Of a DNA stretch of 22,374 nucleotides, positions 15,237-20,904 are shown one piece after another. The DNA comes from an uncultured Collinsella sp. (GTDB taxonomy: Bacteria; Actinomycetota; Coriobacteriia; Coriobacteriales; Coriobacteriaceae). Location of the stretch: positions 1 to 22,374 of the forward strand of contig CABUTH010000012.1 in NCBI GenBank assembly GCA_902494465.1, given 5' to 3'. A program made the translations under genes and the position numbers. The notes below the pieces were generated by a model that was given only the letters and a program-made list of their open reading frames with translations, searched no databases and was not told the DNA's origin. Each line of letters begins with the position of its first letter. Within the stretch, counting starts at the first letter, position 1.

Positions 15237-15252
15237 GGGTGAACGGTAGGTT
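15237..15252. promoter_or_regulatory. Degenerate operator copy upstream of the uxaC promoter
   Basis: GGGTGAACGGTAGG keeps one arm, with AACGG replacing AACGT. It is centred 26 bp upstream of the perfect copy. TGAACGG at 15240-15246 is also inversely repeated as CCGTTCA at 15257-15263. Confidence 0.45.
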
Positions 15253-15356
15253 TTGCCCGTTCAACGGTTGCCGGAGCTGTGACTTGCATGCATTGCGGAC
15301 CGGTTGGCGTCCCCGAACACCGAACTTGAGCGCTTTTGCTCAGGTGGGTCATGTCC

Positions 15357-15388
15357 CGACGTACATTTTTGGGAGTATTCAGCATTGG
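15357..15388 (+). repeat. Left arm of a 32-bp inverted repeat flanking the lacI terminator
   Basis: CGACGTACATTTTTGGGAGT begins this arm, which ends TTCAGCATTGG. It matches the reverse complement of 15524-15555 at 31 of 32 positions. Similarity stops sharply at both ends of the arm. Confidence 0.9.
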
Positions 15389-15448
15389 AGCGCGCCGTGC
15401 GCCATCCTCAGCGTCCTATTTGGAACGCAGATAGCGCCCGATCGGCAT

Positions 15449-15490
15449 AAAAAGTGCCCCCGATGGCAAATTACGCCATCGGGGGCACTT
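15449..15490 (-). terminator. Intrinsic terminator after the LacI-type regulator gene
   Basis: AAGTGCCCCCGATGGC (15452-15467) pairs perfectly over 16 bp with 15475-15490 across a 7-base loop; on the minus strand a T-run (down to 15449) follows. It lies 91 bp beyond the regulator's stop and inside the 32-bp inverted repeats, insulating uxaC from regulator transcription. Confidence 0.9.
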
Positions 15491-15523
15491 AAAACAGTCG
15501 TTCTGCACCTCATTCAGGGCATG

Positions 15524-15555
15524 CCAATGCTGAATACTCCCAAAAATGCACGTCG
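15524..15555 (-). repeat. Right arm of the 32-bp inverted repeat
   Basis: CCAATGCTGAATACTCCCAA begins this arm, which ends AATGCACGTCG. It is the inverted partner of 15357-15388, separated from it by 135 bp, and lies 25 bp beyond the regulator's stop codon. Confidence 0.9.
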
Positions 15556-15580
15556 CAAGAGGGGGTACCTGCTCAATCGG

Positions 15581-16660
15581 CTAAATACCCGCAAGTTCGC
15601 AGTAGCGGTCGACATTGCTGGCAAATACCATCTCGACGGCGCCCTTCTGGACGGGCTCCGTCGGGGTCCTTCCCCACAGCAGATAATCGCCCAGCGTCTT
15701 AGCGCCGCGATACGCCAGGCTCGTCGGGTCCTTATAGACAATATTGGTAAAGATACCGCGGCGCAAGGCCAGAGCACTTTCGGGAAACAGGTCGTTGCCG
15801 ATCACCATGACCTGACCGGCCTTGCCGGTCGAGACGAGCGCGTCGGCAACCACTTCGGAACCAACGGCAAAAACGCTACAGATAAGTTCAGGGGCGTCCG
15901 GCGCACTCAAGCGCTTTTCGAGCTCATGCTCGAGTTGTTTGACTTGCGCATGGGCACCTGCAAGATCCTCAACCTGCCATGGAATATCACGTTCGCGCAG
16001 GTAATTGTGGAAGGCGCGGGCGGTTAGATAGTGCGAATCGGTATATGGGTCGCCTGTCAAAAGGAGCACGCGGGCGTCGGCCCCAGAAGCATGGACCAGG
16101 TTTGCCGCCTGCTCGGCCATAAGGCTGCCTGCCGTCGAATAATCGGCCAAGCTCGCACCCAAACGATTCAAATGCGGACGGTCGCCGTCGACAAGCTCAA
16201 TCGTCACGCCCGCCTCGGCGATCTGCCCCAAAAGCTCAGTCGCACGATCGTCGCCCGGCGCATAGGCGAGCAAGCCATCAATCTTCTCGCCCACCTGCAG
16301 ACGCTCGTCGATTTGCTCGAGTGCATCAGCGTAGCCGCCCACGCCAAATTCAACGCGCTCAACCGTAATGCCCCGGTCGATGACCTCCTGTTCAAAGCGA
16401 TTGCAGCCTTCCCACAGGTAACGGAAAAAGTACGCTCCCTCGCGCGATGCGCGGGGCAGGCAAAACACCAGATTGATATCCTTGCGGCGCAGGCTTGAGG
16501 CACTTGTGTTGCGGTGATAGCCCATGGCCTCGGCCTTAGCGTTCACCTTGGCGCGCACGGATTCGCTCACGCCGGCCTTTCCCGTCAGGGCCTTGTGCAC
16601 GGTATTGATGGAAACGCCAAGCTCGGCGGCTATGTCCTTCATGGTTACGCGAGCGCTCAT
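15581..16660 (-). CDS. LacI-family transcriptional regulator, probable pectin/hexuronate repressor
   Basis: The 359-residue protein has the LacI architecture. An N-terminal helix-turn-helix with hinge (about residues 7-53: MKDIAAELGVSINTVHKAL, then the VRAKVNAKAEAMGYHRN segment) precedes a periplasmic-binding-protein-like effector domain with GLLAYAP, LVDGDRP, LLLTGDPYTDSHY and VIGNDLF segments. KALTG places the Leu that LacI proteins insert at the central CpG of their operators, which agrees with the GAACGTTC palindromes around this gene. ATG at 16660 follows a GGAG about 8 bp upstream. It precedes uxaC on the same strand but has its own terminator. No operator copy is seen in its own upstream region, so autoregulation is not indicated. 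The effector is unknown; a uronate or KDG-like compound would fit. Confidence 0.93.
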   Translation of the reverse strand: MSARVTMKDIAAELGVSINTVHKALTGKAGVSESVRAKVNAKAEAMGYHRNTSASSLRRKDINLVFCLPRASREGAYFFRYLWEGCNRFEQEVIDRGITVERVEFGVGGYADALEQIDERLQVGEKIDGLLAYAPGDDRATELLGQIAEAGVTIELVDGDRPHLNRLGASLADYSTAGSLMAEQAANLVHASGADARVLLLTGDPYTDSHYLTARAFHNYLRERDIPWQVEDLAGAHAQVKQLEHELEKRLSAPDAPELICSVFAVGSEVVADALVSTGKAGQVMVIGNDLFPESALALRRGIFTNIVYKDPTSLAYRGAKTLGDYLLWGRTPTEPVQKGAVEMVFASNVDRYCELAGI

Positions 16661-16752
16661 GCGGTTACTCCGTTATAGATAAGTTGCCAATTAATAGTCC
16701 AGTTAACGATACCCCAAAAATACTCTTCGACTCGCCGTGCTCTCCCTCAAAT

Positions 16753-16791
16753 GCACAAAGCGCCCCGCGAACGGATGCCCGCGGAGCGCTT
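16753..16791 (-). terminator. Terminator after the FeoB-associated protein gene
   Basis: AAGCGC-C-CCGCG (16758-16769) pairs with CGCGG-A-GCGCTT (16780-16791). On the minus strand TTTGTGCATTTG follows, a broken T-run. It ends the iron cluster and separates it from the LacI-type gene. Confidence 0.7.
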
Positions 16792-16804
16792 GGATGTCCG
16801 GACC

Positions 16805-17005
16805 TTATTTGATACCGCGACCCAAGTCTTCGGCGATTTTGTCTACGCCCTTAAGTGCAGCGCACGTCTTTTTGTTGGAACAATGCCCCGTGCAAACGCC
16901 ACCCTGAGCGCAGTCGGCGCAGGTGCCCTTGCGGTAGATGCGCACGCATACCGCGACAAACGCAATACCGATAACAGCCAGTACAACAATATCGATAGGT
17001 GCCAT
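16805..17005 (-). CDS. FeoB-associated Cys-rich membrane protein
   Basis: This 66-residue protein has one N-terminal membrane segment (about residues 4-22), a short basic stretch, and a Cys-rich tail with C29, C32, C38, C42 and C48 plus C20 at the membrane edge. That is the pattern of the FeoB-associated Cys-rich protein family, small proteins coded next to feoB in many Gram-positive bacteria. They may help ferrous iron transfer through FeoB, a role akin to FeoC, but the mechanism is not settled. ATG at 17005 follows AGAGGAGG, a strong ribosome site. It lies 202 bp after feoB, beyond feoB's terminator, so it relies on read-through or a local promoter. Confidence 0.85.
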   Translation of the reverse strand: MAPIDIVVLAVIGIAFVAVCVRIYRKGTCADCAQGGVCTGHCSNKKTCAALKGVDKIAEDLGRGIK

Positions 17006-17063
17006 AGCAAGCCTCCTCTAGTTAACCACCACTTACTTTACCCCATTCTCCACCTACCAAAAA

Positions 17064-17140
17064 GGGACAGGTTTATTTTGGTCGGTTTTATCTGCGGAAA
17101 CGCCACATCTTAACTTCTGGGGCAAAGTAATCTGTCTCCC
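17064..17140. repeat. Imperfect inverted repeat between feoB and the Cys-rich gene
   Basis: GGGACAGGTTTATTTTGG (17064-17081) resembles the reverse complement of 17122-17140, which reads GGGAGACAGATTACTTTGC. The arms align with a small gap and several mismatches. It could be a degraded REP-like or small mobile-element remnant; nothing in this window identifies it further. Confidence 0.35.
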
Positions 17141-17146
17141 ATGCAC

Positions 17147-17178
17147 AAAAAGCCCGGGGTCGCTGGGACACCCGGGCT
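17147..17178 (-). terminator. Intrinsic terminator after feoB
   Basis: AGCCCGGG (17151-17158) pairs with CCCGGGCT (17171-17178). On the minus strand the stem is followed by TTTTTGTGC. It begins 30 bp beyond the feoB stop codon. Confidence 0.85.
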
Positions 17179-17207
17179 CGTGAAAAGGGGCTGGTCCTTA
17201 TTCGGAC

Positions 17208-19535
17208 TTAAGCGGAAACTGCGGCGGACGCAGTGTTGGTCTCGTCCTCGTCGGTCCATGCATGCTTGGGCATGGGACGGAAGATCTGGAAGAGCATCGC
17301 AACCAGCAGCACGATGGCCACAACCGTCCAGACACCAAACTGCCCAAGGACCAGCAGGTTGTAGAACTGGTTGATGAACAGGCCGATCACCCAAGCAAAG
17401 GCGCACTCGTAGCCGATGGCGATCGCAGTCCACTTGCCGGAATCCATCTGGTTGCGGATAGTGCCCATGGCGGCAAAGCACGGAGCGCACAGCAGGTTGA
17501 AGGCACCGAAGGCAACGCAAGCGCCCATAGTCGGGAACATACCGGCAAACGCGGTCCACAGGCTCGGGTCGGTCTCGGCGGCGTCGGCAACCGACAGCAG
17601 CGAGCCGGCGGTGGCGACGACGTTCTCCTTAGCAACAAGGCCGGAGACAGTCAGCGCAGTTGCCTGCCAGGTGCTAAAGCCGAGCGGGGCGAAGATCCAA
17701 GCGACCAGGTTGCCGAGCATGGCAAGCACGGAGTAGTCCATGAACTCCTCGGGGATGCCGTCCATCGCAGGCAGGAAGCCAAAGGAACCGTTGTAGCTAC
17801 CAAAGTTGGACAGGAACCAAACCACGACAGTGGACGCGAAGATGACCGTGCCAGCCTTCTTGATAAAGGCCCAGCAGCGCTCCCACACGTGCAGCGCCCA
17901 GGAGCGGATCGCCGGGAAGTGGTAAGCGGGGAGCTCCATGACAAACGGGGTCGGGCGGCCGGCGAAGAGCTTGGTCTTCTTGAGCATGAGGCCCGAGGCG
18001 ATGACGGCAAAGACGCCCAGGAAGTAGAAGAGCGGGCTGATCCACGCGGCGGTGGTAGAAGAATCGCCGATGATGGAACCCATGAGCAGGGCGATGATCG
18101 GCAGCTTAGCGCCACAGGGAATGAACGTGGTGGTCATGACCGTCATGCGGCGGTCCTTCTCGTTCTCGATGGTCTTGGTAGCCATGACGCCGGGGACGCC
18201 GCAGCCCGAGGACACGAGCATGGGGATGAAGGACTTACCGGACAGGCCAAAGCGGCGGAACACGCGGTCCATGATGAAGGCGACGCGGGCCATATAGCCG
18301 CAGTCCTCCAAGAAGGACAGCATGACGAACAGCAGGAACATCTGCGGGACGAAGCCGAAGATGGCGCCCAGGCCGCCGACGATGCCGTCGCAGACCAGCG
18401 AATCGACCAGGCCACCGTCCTCGGTGCCGCCCGCCACAAGGGCGTCGTGCACCACGGTGGTGATACCCGGGACATAGGGGCCGTACTGTGCCGGGTCGAC
18501 CGAGTCGGCATTGTCACCCGCAGCCTCGACGGCCGCGTCGTAGGCGTCGCGACCCTGGCCGAGCACATACCAACCGTCGGTACCGAAGAGCTGGTCGTTG
18601 GTGAAGTCGGTCACCGTGCCGCCCAAGGTAGAAACGGCGATGTAGTACACGCAGAACATGATGACCACAAAGATCGGCAGGCCCAGGATACGGTTGGTAA
18701 CCACGCGGTCGATCTTCTCGGAGGTGCTCATCTTGGCCGGAGCCTTGGTCATGCACTCATCGATGATGTGCGCGATGACGCCATAGCGCTCACCGGTGAT
18801 GATGGACTCGGCATCGTCATCGCAGTCCTGCTCGCACTGAGCGACCAGCTGCTCCACGCGAGCGGCTTTCTCCTTGGTGAGGTTGATGAGCTTGCAGGCG
18901 TCCGCGTCGCGCTCGAACAGCTTAACGGCGTAATAGCGGCGCTTGTTGGCGGGAACGCTCACCGGAAGGTTGTTCTCGATGTGGTCCAGAACGTCCTCGA
19001 TGGAGGAGTCGAACTTGTGCTCCGGCACCTGGCCCTTGGAAGCAGCAGACTTCTTAACCTGCTCGAAGAGCTCCTTGATGCCCTTGTTCTTAAGAGCGGA
19101 GATCATCATGACCGGGCAGCCGAGCTTCTTGGAGAGCTTGTCCGTGTCGATCTTGTCGCCGTTCTTCTCGACCAGGTCGGCCATGTTGAGGGCGACGACC
19201 ACGGGCAGACCGGTCTCGATGACCTGAAGCGCCAGGTACAGGTTGCGCTCGAGGTTGGTGGCATCGACAACCTGGACGACAACATCGGGCTCGCCGCTCA
19301 TGAGGTAATCGCGCGAGCACTGCTCCTCGGGGCTGTAGGGGGAAAGCGAGTAGATGCCGGGGAGGTCCGTGATGGTAACGTTCTTGTCGCTTAGGAGCTT
19401 GGCTTCCTTTTTCTCAACCGTGACGCCGGGCCAGTTGCCAACGTAGCCGTTGGCGCCGGTGATCAGGTTGAAAAGCGTGGTCTTGCCGCAGTTGGGGTTA
19501 CCCGCCAGCGCGACATGGATCTGAGAATCCGCCAT
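17208..19535 (-). CDS. feoB: Ferrous iron transport protein B
   Basis: FeoB imports Fe2+ across the cytoplasmic membrane using a GTP-dependent, G-protein-like domain. At 775 residues it is full length. The N-terminal G domain shows G1 GNPNCGKTT (12-20), G3 DLPG (57-60), G4 NMAD (117-120) and G5 SALKNKG (146-152), followed by a helical insertion domain to about 270. The membrane part contains two Cys-centred gating motifs, SGCGVPGVM (443-451) and FIPCGAKLP (471-479). The segment between the first membrane helix and the LSFLEDCGYMAR motif (about 303-393) carries an acidic, Asp/Ala-rich stretch. ATG at 19535 follows AAGGAAGAAGG. It lies downstream of two feoA genes but has its own 122-bp leader with an inverted-repeat operator candidate, so it may be transcribed separately. 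Confidence 0.97.
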   Translation of the reverse strand: MADSQIHVALAGNPNCGKTTLFNLITGANGYVGNWPGVTVEKKEAKLLSDKNVTITDLPGIYSLSPYSPEEQCSRDYLMSGEPDVVVQVVDATNLERNLYLALQVIETGLPVVVALNMADLVEKNGDKIDTDKLSKKLGCPVMMISALKNKGIKELFEQVKKSAASKGQVPEHKFDSSIEDVLDHIENNLPVSVPANKRRYYAVKLFERDADACKLINLTKEKAARVEQLVAQCEQDCDDDAESIITGERYGVIAHIIDECMTKAPAKMSTSEKIDRVVTNRILGLPIFVVIMFCVYYIAVSTLGGTVTDFTNDQLFGTDGWYVLGQGRDAYDAAVEAAGDNADSVDPAQYGPYVPGITTVVHDALVAGGTEDGGLVDSLVCDGIVGGLGAIFGFVPQMFLLFVMLSFLEDCGYMARVAFIMDRVFRRFGLSGKSFIPMLVSSGCGVPGVMATKTIENEKDRRMTVMTTTFIPCGAKLPIIALLMGSIIGDSSTTAAWISPLFYFLGVFAVIASGLMLKKTKLFAGRPTPFVMELPAYHFPAIRSWALHVWERCWAFIKKAGTVIFASTVVVWFLSNFGSYNGSFGFLPAMDGIPEEFMDYSVLAMLGNLVAWIFAPLGFSTWQATALTVSGLVAKENVVATAGSLLSVADAAETDPSLWTAFAGMFPTMGACVAFGAFNLLCAPCFAAMGTIRNQMDSGKWTAIAIGYECAFAWVIGLFINQFYNLLVLGQFGVWTVVAIVLLVAMLFQIFRPMPKHAWTDEDETNTASAAVSA

Positions 19536-19555
19536 TCAATCCTTCTTCCTTGTGT

Positions 19556-19581
19556 GCCTGCGCTGCTTTCTCCGCGCAGGC
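19556..19581 (-). other. Stem-loop in the feoB leader
   Basis: GCCTGCGC (19556-19563) pairs with GCGCAGGC (19574-19581) around a 10-base loop, 21 bp before the feoB start. No T-run follows on the minus strand, so it is more likely an mRNA structure near the ribosome site than a terminator. Confidence 0.45.
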
Positions 19582-19609
19582 TGGATAATGTGCTTCAAAG
19601 TGCTGCATT

Positions 19610-19629
19610 AAGTTAGAAAAACCTAACTT
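19610..19629. promoter_or_regulatory. Inverted-repeat operator candidate ahead of feoB (metalloregulator-like)
   Basis: AAGTTAG-N6-CTAACTT forms a 20-bp dyad. The TTAG...CTAA halves resemble binding sites of DtxR/IdeR-family iron repressors. On the minus strand a weak promoter, TTGCTA-16 bp-TAAAGT, would end just inside it. The regulator is not in the window, so its identity is inferred from site shape and gene function. Confidence 0.5.
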
Positions 19630-19657
19630 TATCTGCAGAAATATACGTAGCAAGCCC

Positions 19658-19879
19658 CTACTGGACCTCGACGACGGCCGCCTCCTCCTTGCGGATGGAA
19701 AGCTCGTAGCCGCGCACGTTGATCTCGACCGGATCGCCGAGCGGTGCTACCTTTACGACCTTGAACGAAGTGCCCTTGATGAGCCCCAGGTCCATAAGGT
19801 GGCGGCGAAGCGCGCCCTCACCGTGAAGCTTGACGATGGTGGAGCTCTCGCCCACCTTAACGTCACCCAACGTCTTCAT
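19658..19879 (-). CDS. feoA: FeoA-domain protein (feoB-proximal)
   Basis: FeoA proteins are small SH3-like cytoplasmic partners of FeoB. The 73-residue sequence has the family's RRHLMDLGLIKGTSFKVVK segment, then an APLGDPVEINVRGYELSIRKEEA core. It lacks extra domains. ATG at 19879 follows AAAGGGGGACAAGAGG. It lies 39 bp after the first feoA and 122 bp before feoB. Paired, sequence-diverged feoA genes upstream of feoB are seen in several Gram-positive lineages; the separate roles of the two copies are not known. Confidence 0.93.
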   Translation of the reverse strand: MKTLGDVKVGESSTIVKLHGEGALRRHLMDLGLIKGTSFKVVKVAPLGDPVEINVRGYELSIRKEEAAVVEVQ

Positions 19880-19918
19880 CCTCTTGTCCCCCTTTCGGTT
19901 TTTATCAAATGCTGTGGA

Positions 19919-20161
19919 CTAACCGACGGTCATGATGTGCATGGCAACCTTGGAATCGATGCCAAAGCGTGCGCCGAGCACAGTGACGATGATATTGGCG
20001 CCACTCGAGCTCACCACGTGGATTTCGCTGCCCTCGACAAAGCCGAGGTCCTTGAGGTGGTGCTTCATATCCTCATTGCCCTTTACACGAGACACGCGCA
20101 CGGTTTCGCCCGCTTTTACCATCGAAAGCGGCATTGCCGGCATCTGCGGTCCGCAAGACAT
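19919..20161 (-). CDS. feoA: FeoA-domain protein (first copy)
   Basis: This 80-residue protein is a second FeoA-type SH3-like domain, with MKHHLKDLGFVEGSEIHVVS and a VLGARFGIDSKVAMHIMTV C-terminus. It opens with MSCGPQMPAMPLSMV, a short Met/Cys-rich extension before the domain that the second copy lacks; such residues could bind metal, but this is speculative. ATG at 20161 follows TTAGGAG at 7-8 bp. It is the first gene of the iron cluster and lies 42 bp downstream of a 54-bp inverted-repeat regulatory region. The two feoA proteins share the fold but are clearly diverged. Confidence 0.93.
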   Translation of the reverse strand: MSCGPQMPAMPLSMVKAGETVRVSRVKGNEDMKHHLKDLGFVEGSEIHVVSSSGANIIVTVLGARFGIDSKVAMHIMTVG

Positions 20162-20203
20162 GAGTGGCTCCTAACGTCAGTTCGTCCTCAACATCGACGC
20201 GGT

Positions 20204-20257
20204 AAAAGTTAACCACGCCTATGTTCGCTTTAGTAAACTAACACGTGGTTAACTTTT
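20204..20257. promoter_or_regulatory. Inverted-repeat regulatory region ahead of feoA
   Basis: AAAAGTTAACCACG (20204-20217) and CGTGGTTAACTTTT (20244-20257) are exact 14-bp inverted repeats 26 bp apart. Between them lies a smaller dyad, TTAGTAAACTAA (20230-20241), similar in its TTAG...CTAA ends to the feoB site. Both could bind an iron- or manganese-sensing repressor. No good -35/-10 pair could be placed with confidence. Confidence 0.6.
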
Positions 20258-20300
20258 TGGAAAGGGTCCCCATTCAGATTTCGAAAAAGTTTCCTATACG

Positions 20301-20342
20301 AAACAAAAGGGCGCGGCAAAGGACCATCCTTTACCACGCCCT
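20301..20342 (-). terminator. Intrinsic terminator after the HPr-family gene
   Basis: AGGGCGCGGCAAAGG (20308-20322) pairs with 20328-20342 with two non-Watson-Crick positions. On the minus strand TTTTGTTT follows. It begins 8 bp beyond the HPr stop. Confidence 0.8.
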
Positions 20343-20349
20343 ATCATGC

Positions 20350-20598
20350 TTAGAGCGAGAGATTTCTGATCGACGTAACGCAGGAAGCCTCGTCTACGCC
20401 CGAAACGCGGAAGATGATGTCCTCGCCGCACTCGCCGTAGAGAGCCATGAGTCCCATGACATCGCGGCCATCCGTGTGGCGATCGCCGATACTGACTGAC
20501 ACGTCGCAACGATGCTTGGCAATGATGTCATAGAGCAGCGCAACCGGGCGGGCATGCAATCCCAACGGATCTTTAATCGTCTTTGTAAACTCGACCAT
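20350..20598 (-). CDS. HPr-family phosphocarrier protein with Asp at position 46
   Basis: HPr carries phosphate from PEP via enzyme I to the sugar-specific PTS proteins, using His15. This 82-residue protein has GLHARPVA with His15 in place, and the usual length and strand pattern. At the regulatory helix, where HPr of Gram-positive bacteria reads KSIMGVMSL with the HPr kinase target Ser46, this protein reads RDVMGLMAL, so Asp occupies position 46. It therefore cannot be phosphorylated there by HPr kinase, and may behave as if permanently phosphorylated. ATG at 20598 has GGGAGGGG upstream. The gene stands alone, with its own terminator and no PTS genes nearby. Besides a true PTS HPr it could be a regulatory HPr paralogue, like Crh, though Crh lacks His15. 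Confidence 0.88.
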   Translation of the reverse strand: MVEFTKTIKDPLGLHARPVALLYDIIAKHRCDVSVSIGDRHTDGRDVMGLMALYGECGEDIIFRVSGVDEASCVTSIRNLSL

Positions 20599-20697
20599 GT
20601 CCCCTCCCACGACATCGTACATTCGGCTGGCAAACCCAGCCATGTGGTAGTTATTGTAGCGTTAGATGCTTGTTGAAGCCCGCCAGAAGGCTCAACC

Positions 20698-20805
20698 GGA
20701 AAGTGCGACCCGTTATTTGGCTGGATTCTGGGACGCAGTTTCCCAAAGGGGCCTGTTTGGGAAACTGCGACCCGTTTTGGACGCAAATTCTGGGACGTAG
20801 TTTCC
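20698..20805. repeat. REP/BIME-like repeat block
   Basis: Two roughly 45-bp units lie about 60 bp apart. Each begins GGAAA[G/C]TGCGACCCGTT and ends GGGACG[C/T]AGTTTCC, so each is itself an inverted repeat. The junction forms a strong hairpin: 20730-20747 pairs with 20756-20773 over 18 positions with one mismatch, across an 8-base loop. This is the architecture of paired REP elements. Copies elsewhere in the genome cannot be seen from here. Confidence 0.65.
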
Positions 20806-20846
20806 GCGACGCCCAGTCAACCTATACCCTCGCAACCTCGGCGTAT

Positions 20847-20881
20847 AAAAAACGAGGGAAGACACACGTCCTTCCCTCGTT
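20847..20881 (-). terminator. Intrinsic terminator after aspS
   Basis: AACGAGGGAAG (20851-20861) pairs perfectly with CTTCCCTCGTT (20871-20881); on the minus strand TTTT and then ATACG follow the stem. It begins 24 bp beyond the aspS stop. Confidence 0.9.
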
Positions 20882-20904
20882 GCAAGCAAGATGTAGCCGC
20901 TCGC

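Larger units (their letters stand above)
15121..15580. other. 460-bp regulatory region between lacI-type gene and uxaC
   Basis: No gene is supported. Read from high to low coordinates it contains a 32-bp inverted-repeat arm, the lacI terminator, the second arm, a degenerate inverted pair of TGAACGG sites (15240-15246 and 15257-15263), three operator copies and the uxaC promoter. Confidence 0.85.
20599..20904. other. 306-bp intergenic region between aspS and the HPr gene
   Basis: No gene is supported. It holds the aspS terminator, a BIME-like block of inverted repeats (20698-20805), and about 100 bp before the HPr gene in which any HPr promoter must lie; no clear -35/-10 pair was found there. 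Confidence 0.75.

Noticed and set aside
15357..15555. CRISPR or insertion-sequence interpretation of the inverted repeats
   Set aside because: There are only two arms in inverted orientation, no repeat-spacer series, no transposase frame between them and no visible target duplication.
15239..16027. A 262-codon plus-strand frame crossing the inverted repeat and the LacI-type gene's 3' end
   Set aside because: It runs through a terminator and both repeat arms, has no ribosome site worth the name, and its second half is antisense to the regulator.
17262..19394. A 710-codon open frame on the plus strand
   Set aside because: It is antisense to feoB, rich in Asp, Gly, His and Arg in a low-complexity way, has no recognisable domain, and arises from GC-rich third positions of the real gene.
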